Shown here in pieces: positions 23,990-36,733 of a stretch of DNA of 64,000 bases; the first letter of the stretch is position 1, and every line of letters starts with the position of its first letter. Both the position numbers and the translations under genes were made by a program. A model generated the notes under the pieces. The model saw nothing but the letters and a program-made list of their open reading frames with translations, was not told the DNA's origin and ran no database searches. Origin of the DNA: Coriaria nepalensis (Eukaryota; Streptophyta; Magnoliopsida; Cucurbitales; Coriariaceae); NCBI GenBank assembly GCA_027186245.1, contig CP114485.1:62001-126000 (forward strand). The letters are read 5' to 3'.

Positions 23990-26665
23990 TCAAGAACCCA
24001 AAGCAACCTGTCTGTGCTTGTTCAGATCATTTAGATATTTTGTTCTGTTGTATTCTTGTGCATCTAAGAGCTCCTCTGAGTATGTTCTCAACAACGATGG
24101 TTTCTTACACTCTTTTGCACACTCCAAAATGTACTCATCGCCCCTTAACAAAATCGCAACCTGCAAAAGAGAACAAAAAATAGATGGTTAAGTTCTTAAA
24201 ACCATCTTCAAAATGACATAATAATAGAAAATATAAACTACATCTTGCCTGGCTCATTCGAGGACGGAGTGGAGACTGTTCAATGCAGAGAGAAGCCGTC
24301 CAGACCACTCGATCCATCTCTTCTGGGTCATAACTATTGGCAAGAGCAGGATCAACAAGCTCCTTGGATTCGTTGTTATTTAACAGAGGCTTTGCCTAAG
24401 ACAGAGAAACCAAAAATGAAAAACAAGGCAGCTATGAATAACAAGCACATACAACTTGCATTGAATGTTAATTTGGTATTTTACCCTGTTGAAAGTCTTA
24501 CCATAACCTTAGGAATTAGGCTATAAATATTTACCATATTTGAGTATTTCTATATTTAGATAGATAGAGAAATTAGTGGTAAATTACTTTCCTAACTAAA
24601 TTACTTTCCTAACTAAATTACTAACTGCATGTTATCTAATAAATAGAATGCCATCTCGAGTTTTGAAATTTGAAACACCATTAAAAATCTTAAAACATTG
24701 CTTTCCTACAAACCGGATCACTGCAGAACTTCCTTTAAAAGTTTTCGGTTGCACTTGTTATGTATATATACCAAATGCTTTCCGGTCAAAGTTGGAACCA
24801 AAATCTGAAAAATGTGTCTTCCTAGGGTATGCTTCAAACAAAAGGGGGTACAAATGTTTTAATCCCGTCACAAAAAAATTCTTTGAAAGTATAGATGTGA
24901 ACTTTGTTGAGGAGCAACCTTATTTTCAGAAAACTGTGTTTCAAGAGGAGACCCAAATGAGTGAAAATTATTTTTGGGAAACTGTCCCTATGCCCTTAGT
25001 CAACTCTGATGAAGAGTTTCATGAAATACTGGTTGAGAAAATGGATACTAGTGTAAGTCCTCCTATCTCTACCTTGCCAGAATTGACTGTATCAGAGACA
25101 GGGGGAGATGTACTTCAAAACAAACCAAAGCTCCAGGTTTATACCAGAAATATATTTTCTCTACCTTGCCAGAATTGACTGTATCAGAGACAGGGGGAGA
25201 TGTACTTTCTATAAATATGTATAAACCTGTACATGAAATATATGAGTTGAATACCTTATTTCCATATCATTACCCTCTGTTTTTATACCCAAATCACGAG
25301 GCTCTGCTGCTGATGATCCAAAGCTCGTCGACCCGTTATGAGCTCCAAGAGCAAGACTCCAAAGGAATAAACATCAGTTTTTTCGTTCACTATTCCGTGC
25401 ATGAAATATTCAGGAGCAAAGTACCTAGCATTAGAGAAATTAGAAAAATATTAACTCAAGATTATATTTTTTTAATTAGAAATATTCATCGAGATATTAG
25501 ATTACTGACCCGAATGTGCCCTCGAATTTTGATACATTATGATGAGTCCACTGTTTAGGCAGCCATTTTGCAAGCCCAAAATCACAAATCTGGATTAATA
25601 CAGCTAAGCTTGTCATACTGATATAACAAGAAAACCATGTCCAGGAAAAGTGTAGGATCAGTAGATAATGACTATGTAAGATATAGATACCTGAGGCTCG
25701 AAATCTTCTGTAAGAAGAATATTATCGGCCTTGATATCTCTATGAATTATTCGCCTTTGGCAATTCTCGTGAAGATAGAGAAGACCATCTGCCGTGCCTA
25801 ATGCAATCTTAATCCTCCTACTCCAATGCAGTTTGTTATCCTTCGAACCTAGAAAAAGATATAATTAGATAATTTGAACTTAACACAGGTTTATTATGCG
25901 AAATTGTAAGCGTACCATGAAGAAGTGATCCTAAACTCCCGTTTTGAGACAATCTAAAAACCATGTGCATTCCTCCATCGATTCCACAACCAATCAGCTT
26001 AGCCGTATTGGGATGATCCACATGAGCTATAACTCCGATTTCAGATAGAAATCCAGCTGTTCTCTCTTCAGCTGCTCCTTTTGTTAATCTCTTCACTGCG
26101 ATTAGCTGCCCATCTTGTAACCGGCCTTTGTAAACCTCGGCAAAACCACCTCGTCCAATTAAGTTTTCTAGAAGAAACAAGAGCATCAAATATAAATCAC
26201 ATATGGGCATAACCAAGATAAAAATGACATATTTGTAATGTAGGGTCAAAATAGCGGACCGCGGTTGAAATTTTCGGTTGCAGACTGGAGTTCGGAATAG
26301 GAAAAGTTGGCCAAGGAAGACTTGAACTTGTAAATAACGCTTAGCGCAGGATTTTCCCTACCACTCCGGCTCATGATTCTTGACATCTTAAGCACACCAA
26401 GAGGAGTGAAGGAGGCCAAGCGCTTGAGTGATTTTCTCTTCCATGATTTGAAGAATTTCCTCCAATGAAAGATTGCTCTTGAATTGGAACATCTAGCTAC
26501 CTCCATTTCTGGGAGGGAACTTCCGTGCGACTCATGTTCAGATTCTAGACCTTGGATGCAGGCTTCCAAAACCCCTCTAGGAGATGATATGTCTTCTTTC
26601 TCCTTTTCCACGTCTAAGCACCTCAAATCTACAGAAAAGAGGAGAAGAGTTTTTTCGAGACCCAT
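23990..26665 (-). CDS. RBK2: Receptor-like cytoplasmic kinase, class VI (RBK2-like)
   Basis: Seven exons: 26665-26260, 26167-25916, 25848-25691, 25589-25510, 25424-25289, 24395-24249, 24160-23990. They join in frame into 449 residues. An N-terminal SPRGVLEA motif and a basic stretch precede a complete Ser/Thr kinase domain from about residue 137. It has a glycine loop (GRGGFAEV), the AVKR lysine, [11 protein letters not shown] and APE, so catalysis is expected. There is no signal peptide or membrane segment. The class includes ROP-GTPase-binding kinases, and the nearest I recall is Arabidopsis RBK2 (At3g05140). The intron after exon 5 (25288-24396) holds a copia fragment on the opposite strand. 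The last intron begins with GC (CAG/gcaaga). The start of exon 1 is the least certain point: a possible acceptor lies 44 bases into it. Confidence 0.88.
24486..25260 (+). mobile_element. Truncated Ty1/copia fragment inside an RBK2 intron
   Basis: Within the 893-bp intron of the kinase, plus-strand 24648-25178 reads as the end of a copia integrase region (LKVFGCxCYVYIP, [17 protein letters not shown], then an acidic linker). Reverse transcriptase, RNase H and a second LTR are missing. The preceding stretch from 24486 starts TGTTGAAAG and contains tataaata, and could be part of an LTR, but no partner was found. The limits are approximate. The fragment is antisense to the kinase and leaves both flanking splice sites intact. 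Confidence 0.75.
25066..25207 (+). repeat. 50-bp direct repeat in the copia fragment
   Basis: An identical 50-base phrase starting tctctaccttgccag occurs at 25066-25115 and 25158-25207, with a start-to-start spacing of 92 bases. It lies in the integrase/RT spacer of the copia fragment and interrupts its reading frame. Confidence 0.9.
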
Positions 26666-27763
26666 TGGTTTGGGAAAAAAAGGGTCGTACGACTAGGAGG
26701 ATAGTAGAAATATTCACCATGGGACGAAGCGGAAGGAAGGAGTACATATTTTTTTTTGGTTTCAAAGGTAGAGATTTTATCTTCGGAAAGTTTCATAGTC
26801 ATGTTACTACAATCCTTCTCGTTCTCCCTGTTAAAGATAAGTTCATGATGTGTGTTACACGTGTTAGAGACAAAGCCATGGTTTTGGAAGTAGAGAAGTA
26901 TTGAAGTCGAAACTCGAAACTCGAAGTTGCTTAAGACAGATAATTAGAATGAATCCACAATAGCCTGAATGCAGCAGGGAAAATATTTAAAAATAATAAT
27001 AAAATTCTATGAACGACATGCCAAAGCCTTGAAGTCGAAATCCTCCAGACCTTCACCATGACCAGACAGAGATATAAATTTGAAATTTCTAAACACCAAA
27101 CAAAAGTCGAACGTCACCAAAAGAAAAAAGAAAAAACTGATCTGCTCTGTAAAAGCACGTGTAAAATTGACCCAAAAAGAACACTGGTTGTGATAATGCA
27201 TCAAAACAAGTCGAAAAGGACAAACTTTATACCTCTACCAGACTATATCTGTATCATTGGTCTCATTCATGAAATCCCCCAAAAAGAAAAGAAAAAACAA
27301 AAGCTATAAGCTGAAACTTGACGAAACCGTAGAAGAAAGGCTGGAAATAAAGAAGATATAAGACATACCCCAATGAAAGAAGATGAAGGAGAACACAGGC
27401 ATACCATGGAGCTGAAGCTTTATGATGATGGCTATCACTTGCCATAAGCAACACTCAACCCACAGAGAGGGAGAGAGGAGGAAAACAAAAAAAACAAAAA
27501 AACAGAGAGGGTAGAGAGAGAGAGAGAGAGAGAGAGGAAACGAACGGTAACCCACAAAGCCAATGTGCATCCGCTCACTAGTTTAGTTTACGAATAGGAA
27601 ATGCCAAAAAATTCAATTCGTTTATTAGGCTAGAAAAACGGATTGTGTTTGTTATAGTCCATGGGTGAGAGGAGAGAAAAACAAGTATGAAGCTAAATAT
27701 GGAAAAGAAGTAAATGCCCTCTATCCTTGTGTTCCAGAGAAAGGTTTTGTTGTGAACGGAGGA
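26666..27763. other. Upstream region of the RBK2-like gene
   Basis: It holds the kinase promoter and probably untranslated leader sequence. A (AG)12 run at 27513-27536 reads as a CT-rich leader on the minus strand and could mark the transcription start. Short hydrophobic frames on the minus strand (27263-27570) have no known domain and are not called. Confidence 0.45.
27513..27536 (+). repeat. (AG)12 microsatellite
   Basis: Twelve perfect AG units lie about 850 bases upstream of the RBK2-like start. On the minus strand they are a CT repeat of the kind common in plant 5' leaders. Confidence 0.9.
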
Positions 27764-27983
27764 TGTTAAACCGTGAGGTGAAAGTGAGAGGAGGGAAAAG
27801 ATTATACTTCATTAATTTACCATAATCTATAATTACCTTATATATATATATATAACCTCTAAGCAGCTAATTAACTCGACCGAGTTAATTAATAAGCTAA
27901 CTATAGCTCACTAACTAAGGATTAACAGACTAACTAATTAACTAAATGAACAGCTAAAGCTAACTGTACTGTGATATCTAACA
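27764..27983 (-). repeat. 3' LTR of the old copia element
   Basis: 220 bp running from TGTTAAACC to TCTAACA in plus orientation, with an internal TA repeat. It pairs with 32414-32638 and is adjacent to the polypurine tract at 27984-27996. Confidence 0.85.
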
Positions 27984-28068
27984 CCCCCCCAAGCTTATGT
28001 TTTAAGCAAGTCTAAAACATTAAGCTTGGATAAAAGATAATTGTGTTGCTTGCTTCCAAGCGCCTTAG

Positions 28069-31000
28069 TTAGAAGATTTGCAGGTTGTTCCATGACATTG
28101 AGATAGGCAGTTTTGAGGAAGCCTTCTTGAATCTCGTCACATATGAGATGTTAATCATTCTCGATATGCTTGGTCCTTTCATGAAACATGAGATTTGTTG
28201 AAATATATATCGCAGCTTTGTTGTCCCAGAAGAGAGTGACAGGAGTATGAATTGTGATGCCCATATATTTGAAAAAGGTTGAGAAGCCATACTAATTCAC
28301 AGGTTGTACTTGCCATGGCTCGGTATTCAGATTCTGTAGAAGACCCAGAGATAGTGGACTATTTTGTAGACTTCCAAAAGATCAAGGAGTGACCAAGCAT
28401 AATACAGAAGCCAGGGTGAGATCGCCTTGTCATAGGCCACGTGGCTCAGTCTGAATCTGTGAAACCAGTGAGTGTAAGATCTCGTGTAGAGGACATGAGA
28501 ATTCCCAAGCTAGGAGAAGTCTTGATGTATCTGGGGACCCTGTGTGCAGCAGCCATATGAGAAAGTTTAGGACTATGCATGTGTTGACTTAATCGATTGA
28601 CTATATAGGTAATATATGGGCATGTCATTGTAAGGTAGATCAGTCTGCCTATAAGTCTTTGATAGTTGTTGGGGTCAAGTAGAAGGGTATCTGAATCAGT
28701 GTTACCAGAATGTTTATCAAACGCAAATGATGTCAACTTCAGATTCTGCTCCAGAGGTGTGATGGCAGGCTTACTAGCACTTAAACCAGTGTCATGTAAG
28801 AGCTCAAGAGCATATTTCCTTTGGCTTAAACATATTCTAGATTTAGACCTTGCCACTTCTATGCTAAGAAAGTACTTGAGATGACCTAAGTCCTTAATGT
28901 GGAATTGTGTATTGAGGAAAGATTTGATGTCATCAATCTGTTCTTGACTACTTCCTGTAATGACTATGTCATCCAAATAAACAAGGAGAATTTTGGAATG
29001 ACCATTTGAGTGCTTGGTGAATAGAGAATAATCTGATTTTGACTGAGAAAAACCAGCATCAACCATAACTTTGGTGAACTTTTCATTCCACTGTTTGGAT
29101 GCTTGCTTCAGTCCATACAGTGACCTTTTGAGTCGGCATACTTTATTATTTCCTTGAACAGCAAGACCTTGAGGGAGCTTCATATAAACCTCTTCATGTA
29201 AGTCACCTAGGAGAAAGGTGTTGTAAACGTCCATCTGGAAAAGAGGCCATTAATCATGAGCTGCCAATGGTAACATTGATCTAACAGTGACCATCTTGAC
29301 CACGAGTGAAAAGATCTCTGTATAGTCAATCCCCTCTTGTTGTGTGTAGCCTTTTGCAACAAGCTTTGCCTTATGCCTCTCTATGGAGCAATCTGCCTTA
29401 AGTATCAACTTGTAGACCCATCTGCAACCTATAACTGTCTTGTTGGGAGGCAAATCAACAATATTCCAAGTATTGTTCCTATCCAATGCTAAAAGTTCTA
29501 AATCCATAGCTTTCTTCCAATTTTCATCTAAACAAGCTTCATTGTATGTGTTAGGTTCTTTATGGGATGAGATATAGTTCAGGAAAGAATAATGGACATA
29601 AGATATATTGAAATAGGTTAAAGAATCAGAGATAGGATACCTCGCTGATGTGGAACTGGATGAACTAGAATGGGACAAAGTTGAGGTTGAACAGACATAA
29701 TGTCCCTCCAAGAAGGAGGTTTGACTATCCTGCCTGACCTTGTTGTGATATTGCGAGATTCATTCACAGTTTCCATAATAGAGGTAACAATAAGATTAAC
29801 AGACTCATTTAATACTGTAGAATTAACTGGTTCTGTGGAAACAATTGGTTTGTGACTATATGAGAAGGTGTAATATCAATGGGAATATTAGTAGAATTAT
29901 GATTCAGAAAAATCAGTATTTGATGTGGGAAAAATAGAGTGATGAAACACATCAGCAGAAGGTAAAAGATTTTTAGAAAAAGGAAATTGGTCCTTTAAGA
30001 ATGAAACATCCCTGCTGACAAAGAATTGGTTAGTAATGAGATTGAGTAACCTATACCCTTTTTGGGTTTGTGAGTATCCTAGAAGGATGCTAGGGCATGA
30101 TCTTAGGCTAAATTTGTCCTTACTTATCAAAATTGTTGCAAAGCACAAACACCCTAAGATGATCTAAATTAGGTGTTTTATTGAAAAACATTTCAAATGG
30201 GGTCTTGTTATACAAATTTTTTGTAGGAGTTCTATTGATTAAGCATGTAGCAGTAAGAATACAATCACCCCGGAGTAAGTCAAGCAAGCGTGATTGGATT
30301 TTAAGAGCCCTAGCTACATTGAGTAAATGCCTATGTTTCCTATCAACTAAACCGTTTTGCTGAGGTGTATGGACAAGAAGATTCATGTATGATTCCTAAT
30401 GACGATAACAATCCTTTGAAATTAGAGTTAGAAAATTCTAAAGCATTATCTGATATGATTTTTTATTTTTGTTTATAGAGGCATTAAACTGATTTTGTAT
30501 AAGTTTAATGTAATCAGAAACTATTGTGAATGTGCAGCTTTTCTGTTGCATAAGAATGGTCAAGACCCTCTAGTGTAATCATCTACGATAGTTAAAAAGT
30601 ATTTAGAGTCATTATGTGTGGGAGTTTTGAAAGGGCCCCAAATATCCATATGCAATAGTTGGAAAGGTTTGGTAGATTTAGATGCACTAGAGGGAACGGT
30701 ACTTCTAGTTTGCTTAGCTAAGGGATAAATTAAACAATTTGGATGAGTATGTGAATATGAAATATGGGGTACATGTTGTATGTTGGAATATGCAATATGC
30801 CCTAATCGTTTGTGCCATAATTCGATATCAGATTTCACAGACAGCAAAATAGAAGAAAATTGAGCATTTTTATTGACATTCACAGAGACATTACATGATC
30901 CCTTATCAAAAATAGAACAAGCAGGATCAGAACAAACAATGGATGAGAAACCTGTGTTATCTATAGAAAAACTGGTAAATGAATGTGAAGTATCACTAGA

Positions 31001-32196
31001 GGCCAGATAGTAAAGCCCTTGCTTTTGTCTACCAATCCCCAGCATCATTCCAGTCAAAAGATCCTGGAAAACACAAATATTATGGAAAAAATAAACAGAG
31101 AGTTTGTTTTCTTTGGTTAATTGTGAAATGGATAAAAGGCTGTATTTAAAATTTGGAACAAATAGAACATCTGTGAGGGTTAGTTTTGAATTGACTTGAA
31201 AAGAACCAAAATGGGTGGCATATGCTTTTGAACCATTAGGTAATATGATAGATGACGGTGGAAGAAATGCACAAGATTTAGAATCAATTAAATTGGAGAG
31301 CAAATATGTCATATGATTGCTTGCTCCAGTATCAACAATCCAACATATAGTTTAAGATTGTGAACTTAATAGGCTGGTAGAATTATCTGCAAGGTTGACG
31401 ATATTCTGACCTTGATTAGATATAACATCCTTGTTGAGCAATGCAAGAATTTGCTGATATTGATCTGGAGTGAATGCACTGGGCATCTGAGCAGATGAAT
31501 TGAAGGAATTCTGAGTAGGTTGGACTTATGTTTCTGAATTAGCATTATCCTCTTGAAGACTTTGAGTACAATGTGCATTGTTAGGCCAATTGAACTTGTT
31601 CTCGGTAAATTTAAAATTGGATGGATGCCCCTTTTATGAAAATTATCACACTCTACTTGATTAGAAAACCTGTTATTTTATTGATTGTGCTTCCCAGAAT
31701 TATTGGAATAAAAGGATGTGGTTTGAGTATCAGTAGATAAAATCTGTTGATTTCCTAAGCCCTTTTGAGTCTCATCTTGTGTGAGCATGGAGAATGCATC
31801 ATTAACAGTGGGAAGGGGAATCATTAACAAGATTTGGCTTCTAAGTGCAGCATATCCCTCATTTAAGTCAATCAAAAATTGTATGATTGCCTTAGCAGAT
31901 TCACAATTACTGCTAGGTAATGGAACTAAAGAGTTATATCCATCCTAGAGAATCTTTAGTTTTGTATGGTAAGTGGATGTAGAGTTTGCACCTTAAGTAA
32001 AGGATTGTAACTGTCGTTGAAGAGCAGTGTTCTCCGCTCTCCGTTCCATCAGCTGCATTGAGACTAAGACTACTACTGGAGTATCTGAAGGGTGTAGGTA
32101 CAGAGGATGGTTAATATCGATGGTTAGAGGATTATTTGAATCAGGATTAGGAGGTGGATTAGATCCAGTTTGAATCGCTTCTCGATTTGCTGTCAT
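28069..32196 (-). pseudogene. Degraded copia gag-pol
   Basis: The reading frame is broken into many pieces. In order on the minus strand: a gag-like N-terminus (32196-31993) and another gag piece (31875-31678); then the region after the protease with the pre-integrase WHKRLGH motif (31312-30560). Integrase with HTPQQNG follows (30386-29897), then the start of reverse transcriptase with GCRWVYK and AKGYTQQ (29711-29250) and its core with YLDD (29234-28446). A degraded RNase H reaches 28069. Stops and shifts separate almost every block, so no functional polyprotein can be made. Confidence 0.85.
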
Positions 32197-32413
32197 CTGC
32201 TCGATTGAATCTTATAATGAAAAGAATCCAGATGATTTTAAGCAAAGGAAAGGTGTAAGAGAAGAATCGCAAAAGAAATTTGGGAATGAATTTATGAGAA
32301 AATAGCAAAGAAAAGGTTGCGAATTGATCTGCGAGAAAAGAGAGAGGAAATCGTGTTTGTTTCCCGAGATTTCAGCCAAGAAAAAAAATGAAGCAACAGT
32401 AACTCTGATACCA

Positions 32414-32638
32414 TGTTAAACCGTGAGCTGAGAGTGAAATGAGAGAAAAGATTATACTTATTATATATATATATATATAACCCCTAATCTAAGCAGCTAA
32501 TTAACTCGACTGAGTTAATTAACTCAGTAACGAACTAACTAATAGCTAACTATAGTTCACTAACTAAGGATTAACATACTAACTAATTAATTGAATGAAC
32601 GGTTAAATCTAACTGTACAGTGGTAGGTACATCTAACT
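32414..32638 (-). repeat. 5' LTR of the old copia element
   Basis: About 225 bp that align with the LTR at 27764-27983, including the shared phrases taagcagctaattaactcga and ctaactaaggattaaca. In element orientation the terminal TG has become AG. Confidence 0.85.
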
Positions 32639-33020
32639 CTCTCTACATGCAAGTTGGAAATGGAAACGTGTTTTTGGATATAACCGGGTTTAACATTGTT
32701 GTAGGCAAATTATTGATTTTGAGTTCAATAAGTGTAAGAATTTAGTGGCAAGGCCTCTTCTTATAAGTTAAAAGCTTTTAATACGAATATTCCGACCTAA
32801 ATATATAATGATTCCATCTTGCATGTAACTCCAAATTTTTTTAAGGAGAAAAAAATATATAATTAATTAATTAACAATTATTATGATTTGACGAATATAT
32901 ATATATATAGTTATATATAGTTGATACCAATAATTATAAATCTATTTATTTGGCTTGTAATTACAAAACAATGACTAATATTCTTCTCCACCTGTTAACT
33001 ACTCAGTGCACCCTTATTAT

Positions 33021-33070
33021 ACATGCATGCATGCATACATGCATACATATATGCATACATACATGCATCA
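33021..33070 (+). repeat. CATG/CATA tetranucleotide repeat
   Basis: Mixed catg and cata units run up to and touch the stop codon of the ERD6-like gene (33068-33070). They fall in its 3' UTR. Confidence 0.8.
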
Positions 33071-36000
33071 GCATTCAAGGAGGGATGCTTGAATTTCTTC
33101 CAACGCTCGACCTGTCGACTCTGGTACCAGCTTTGATATGAATACAATCCCACAACCACACACACCTCCAAATATGAAGAATGTTCCTGTTATTTTTTAG
33201 TTCACACACACACACCGTTACGTACATAATTACTCAAAAACCGACAAGTCTTTATATATTAATATTACCTGTTGAACTCCATTCAAACAAGAAGCTGAAG
33301 GAACACGAAACAACCCAAGAACCAACCCAGCTCACCAATGTCACTAGGCTTCCAGCTGCTCCCTTTATGCTTATAGGAAATATCTGCAACCAATCAATCA
33401 ATCCCCTATTACTTACTAATCACTACAATCCCAACATATGAACTACATTTATGCCCGAGTTATTCTACCTCTGACATTATGATCCATGGGATTCCACCCA
33501 TTCCCAGATTAAAGAAACCCAGGAACACCTGTTTAACCAAAATTGTATCCGGTCAATCTACATATATCGCTCTTACCTTATAACCATTAAGTAGCATCCA
33601 ACATCTTGTTGACTAATTCATTACCACTACACCAGTTATCACTAAACCGGAACTGATCTCCGTCTCTAACGCAAGGTCCTGCTCACAGAAACATCTCCTT
33701 AATTAAACCGCCAATGAAATGAATACGGTATACAGAAATTAGAGAAAAACCTCAAGGAAAAATGACAGCCCTGTAAGGATACATCCCAAGCACATTCCAG
33801 AAACTGATATCTGCAAAAATTACACTTGCTGGTTTCAGTGAAGGATTGTTAATCAACAAGATTTCAAATTTGATGAACATTGTTTTTTCTCAAGCCGAAC
33901 CAGTAGTAGTAGCCGCCTTCCACACTTATCTATCAAAACTACTCCCAAAACTGTCATTAGAATCTGCCAGGAAACAAATATCCAGAACACACAATTAAGT
34001 CCAAACAATGAGTTGATCTCTTTTTCTTTCTTTAAACTGGTCATATTTGAAATAGATCATCTAGATTTTAGAATTGGAACCTGGGCAACCGCTGCAATAA
34101 TGATCCCAGTGCTGCTCGGAAAACCTATAGAACATTACAAATTAATGTCACATTTCCTAATACATATGAAGTATATATAATATGGCCCAAACTTACCTGC
34201 TGACTCAAAAATTGAAGCTGTATAAAATGTGAATCCATTAAGCCCTCCAAATTGTTGAAACACCATCAAACCGACTCCCACCTGAAAATTGTAAATTGTG
34301 ACACTTCTGTAATTCTAAAAAAGAAAAAGAACAGAAAGGTAAAGCCATGATAAGCAATTGATAGGTAATGGACTTACGATAACTGGATATGTATATTTCC
34401 ACTGAAACAGGGCCAAAATTCCTTCTTCTTGAATCTGTGCAAGCCTCTCTGTGTACGCCTGTTACATAATAATAACAAAAAAGTATATCACGGCCATGCC
34501 ATAAATGCAACAGAGAGATTAAGACTTAAGGAGAGTAAGAACACTTTCCTGTCCAGCATGGTTAGAAGGAAAGAGTGAATTTCTTTTCTTACTTTGATAT
34601 CTGCAGCTTCTTGAGAAATATCGGCATTTTTCCCCCTTAGTCGCTGTAACGAAGCTTCAAATTGTTCTACCCGACCAATTTTCACCTGTATACAGACATC
34701 ATATGAGCATATTAACAGGAAAAAAAAAAAAAAAAGGCTCACTATAGTTTTCAATGTGCATTGATCAAAACAATATTTTTGGGACAAATGGGAGTAAAGA
34801 CTGACCAGCCATCTAGGAGATTCCGGAATGAATAATAGAAGTAGGACCTGTATGAGTGATGGAATAAGTCCTGAAAATAGAAAATGAACAAAATCCATTT
34901 GGAAGAATGGTGAACTGTATATGTTGGAAGAATCTAAATCCCATAAGGCCCAAAACACAAGAGCTGAAAGAGAAAGTGACCTATGAGAGCCAACGTGCGC
35001 CAATTGATGAATGAACCGATGACATTGAGGAGGGCTTGAGCACATCCCAACATCAACTGATTACATGTAGGCATGAATAAACAATGATCAATTAGCTGTC
35101 TAATCCTTACAAGTTATAACCATTAAATGATCAAATAAATAACACACCTGAGATAATGACGTGAATGTTCCTCGAACATTCTTGGATGTAATTTCTGCTA
35201 TATATACAGGTACCTATATATAGATCCGCGTTAGATTTTTTCTTTTTATCGAGCCATTCTTCATTATATGGATAAGAAGAAGATGAAATGATGAAGTGTA
35301 ATAATACGAATCCACTACCATATAGGAAAGAAGCCCAATGCCACAGCCCACGCAAAATCTTCCTATGTACAGCCACAGAGGACTCTTTTAGACAGACACA
35401 AAGCACTCATCAATTTGACCATCTAGACAAAGATCACAGTAAAGCTGAGCATTGTAAGAAGAAGAAGAAGGAGAGAGAGACCCGTGCGGATGCAATCACA
35501 AGCCACCCGAGAATGCAGAGTGCATCAGAAACTGCCATTGCCTGAAGTAGAATTAACACAGTGAAGTGAAAATGTATAAAGTAGCAGCTGAAAAATGAGA
35601 TGCCTTTGATGCTTACTTTCCTCCGGCCTATTAGATCAGCCAATTTCCCACTCAGCAATGCTCCTAGCATTGCTCCAATTGACAACATTGAAGCAAAGAA
35701 TGAATACTGCACTATGAAGCAGAAAGTATCAAAATGAATGCACGTAATTTTTTCTTCAGCATTAGATATGATAGAAGGAAGGGGTACCTGTGTCACAGTG
35801 AGGGAGAAATCATCCACAATTCCAGACTCAGCTGGTGATGAATATCCTACCTGCAATTGCATGTAAGAATCAATAAACTGAGGTGTTTAGAAAACAAAAC
35901 AAAACAAAAAAAATAGAGTTATTCACAAGAAATATAACAAAAAGGTTGTTTACAGCATTTCCAAATGCATAGTAACCGCAGACGGCTACTAAGGAACTTA

Positions 36001-36079
36001 GAACCACGACAATACAAGTCTCATCGCTCGACTTATCGTAGCTGTTGCGTTCATCAACTTCAACTAGAGTTTCTTCCAT
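33068..36079 (-). CDS. ERD6-like monosaccharide transporter
   Basis: Eighteen exons: 36079-35954, 35850-35788, 35706-35617, 35541-35482, 35384-35319, 35213-35148, 35056-34981, 34870-34806, 34685-34593, 34458-34378, 34281-34197, 34124-34081, 33963-33901, 33810-33751, 33678-33625, 33528-33469, 33383-33269, 33186-33068. They join in frame into 461 residues. It is a 12-helix major-facilitator sugar transporter: [11 protein letters not shown] between helices 2 and 3, [15 protein letters not shown] before the central loop, [26 protein letters not shown] and [10 protein letters not shown] at the end. The family moves glucose and related sugars by facilitated diffusion or H+ symport, often at the tonoplast, and many members respond to stress. 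A dead copy lies head-to-head on its 5' side. The first ATG at 36079 was used; the frame upstream has none. Confidence 0.92.
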
Positions 36080-36733
36080 AAATCTACTCAATATCCCCAG
36101 GCAGAGAGATGTACATAGACGAGAGAGGACTCACTTACTAGCTAGTTGTTTGTTATATATAGAAGAAAAACAGCTCTTGGTTATTATATACTTTACTGAT
36201 TCTTACATATTCAAGCAACCTTTCAGATTTAATCTCTGAGGTCCTGAAACGCCATTATTAGCGAGCGGAGCTGGTATAATTAGGTCAGGATTAGGCACCC
36301 TTCAAAACTGTTTAGCTCTTTTAAATACAAATTTATCCCTAAACATTTTAGATATTCTAATTTACCCCTTTTAACCTTAGATACGTATAAACCTTCTTCT
36401 TCCTCCTCTTCATGTCGTTTGCTGAAGCTTTCATGCTCCTCGATAGAGAGCGAGATCTCACGCAAAATCCTGTTTTTCATTTCCAAACTGGATATTGTCT
36501 CTACGTTCGTCGAAACCGAGACTATTTCATGGATTTTCCAAACCGACACAAAGTAAATAAATCTGAAAATCCGTAGAAATGATTCTTGAGATTTGTATCA
36601 GGCTGTCTTCCTCGTCAACACTCCTTGACTGAGAGAATTAGATTTAAGAAGGGAAAAAAGAAAGAGAAGAGAATCTGCAGTGCAGGATTTATTAGTACAA
36701 GGGAGGAGGACAGAAACAGCAATATCGCCATCC

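Larger units (their letters stand above)
27764..32638 (-). mobile_element. Old Ty1/copia LTR retrotransposon, inactive
   Basis: The element is bounded by two similar LTRs (27764-27983 and 32414-32638) and reads on the minus strand. A primer-binding site lies next to the right LTR (32402-32413, reading TGGTATCAGAG on the minus strand, complementary to initiator tRNA-Met). A purine-rich tract with a G7 run lies next to the left LTR. The internal part holds degraded gag, protease, integrase, reverse transcriptase and RNase H in copia order. No matching target duplication is visible (gagga left, ctctc right). The LTRs differ by substitutions and several indels, so the insertion is clearly older than the element at 46456. 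Confidence 0.9.

Noticed and set aside
27263..27570. Hydrophobic minus-strand frames upstream of the RBK2-like kinase
   Set aside because: Part of the hydrophobic run comes from the CT repeat; they may be untranslated leader exons, but no coding evidence exists.
27759..32643. Target duplication for the old copia element
   Set aside because: The flanking 5-mers gagga and ctctc do not match, even allowing a one-base change at the LTR end.
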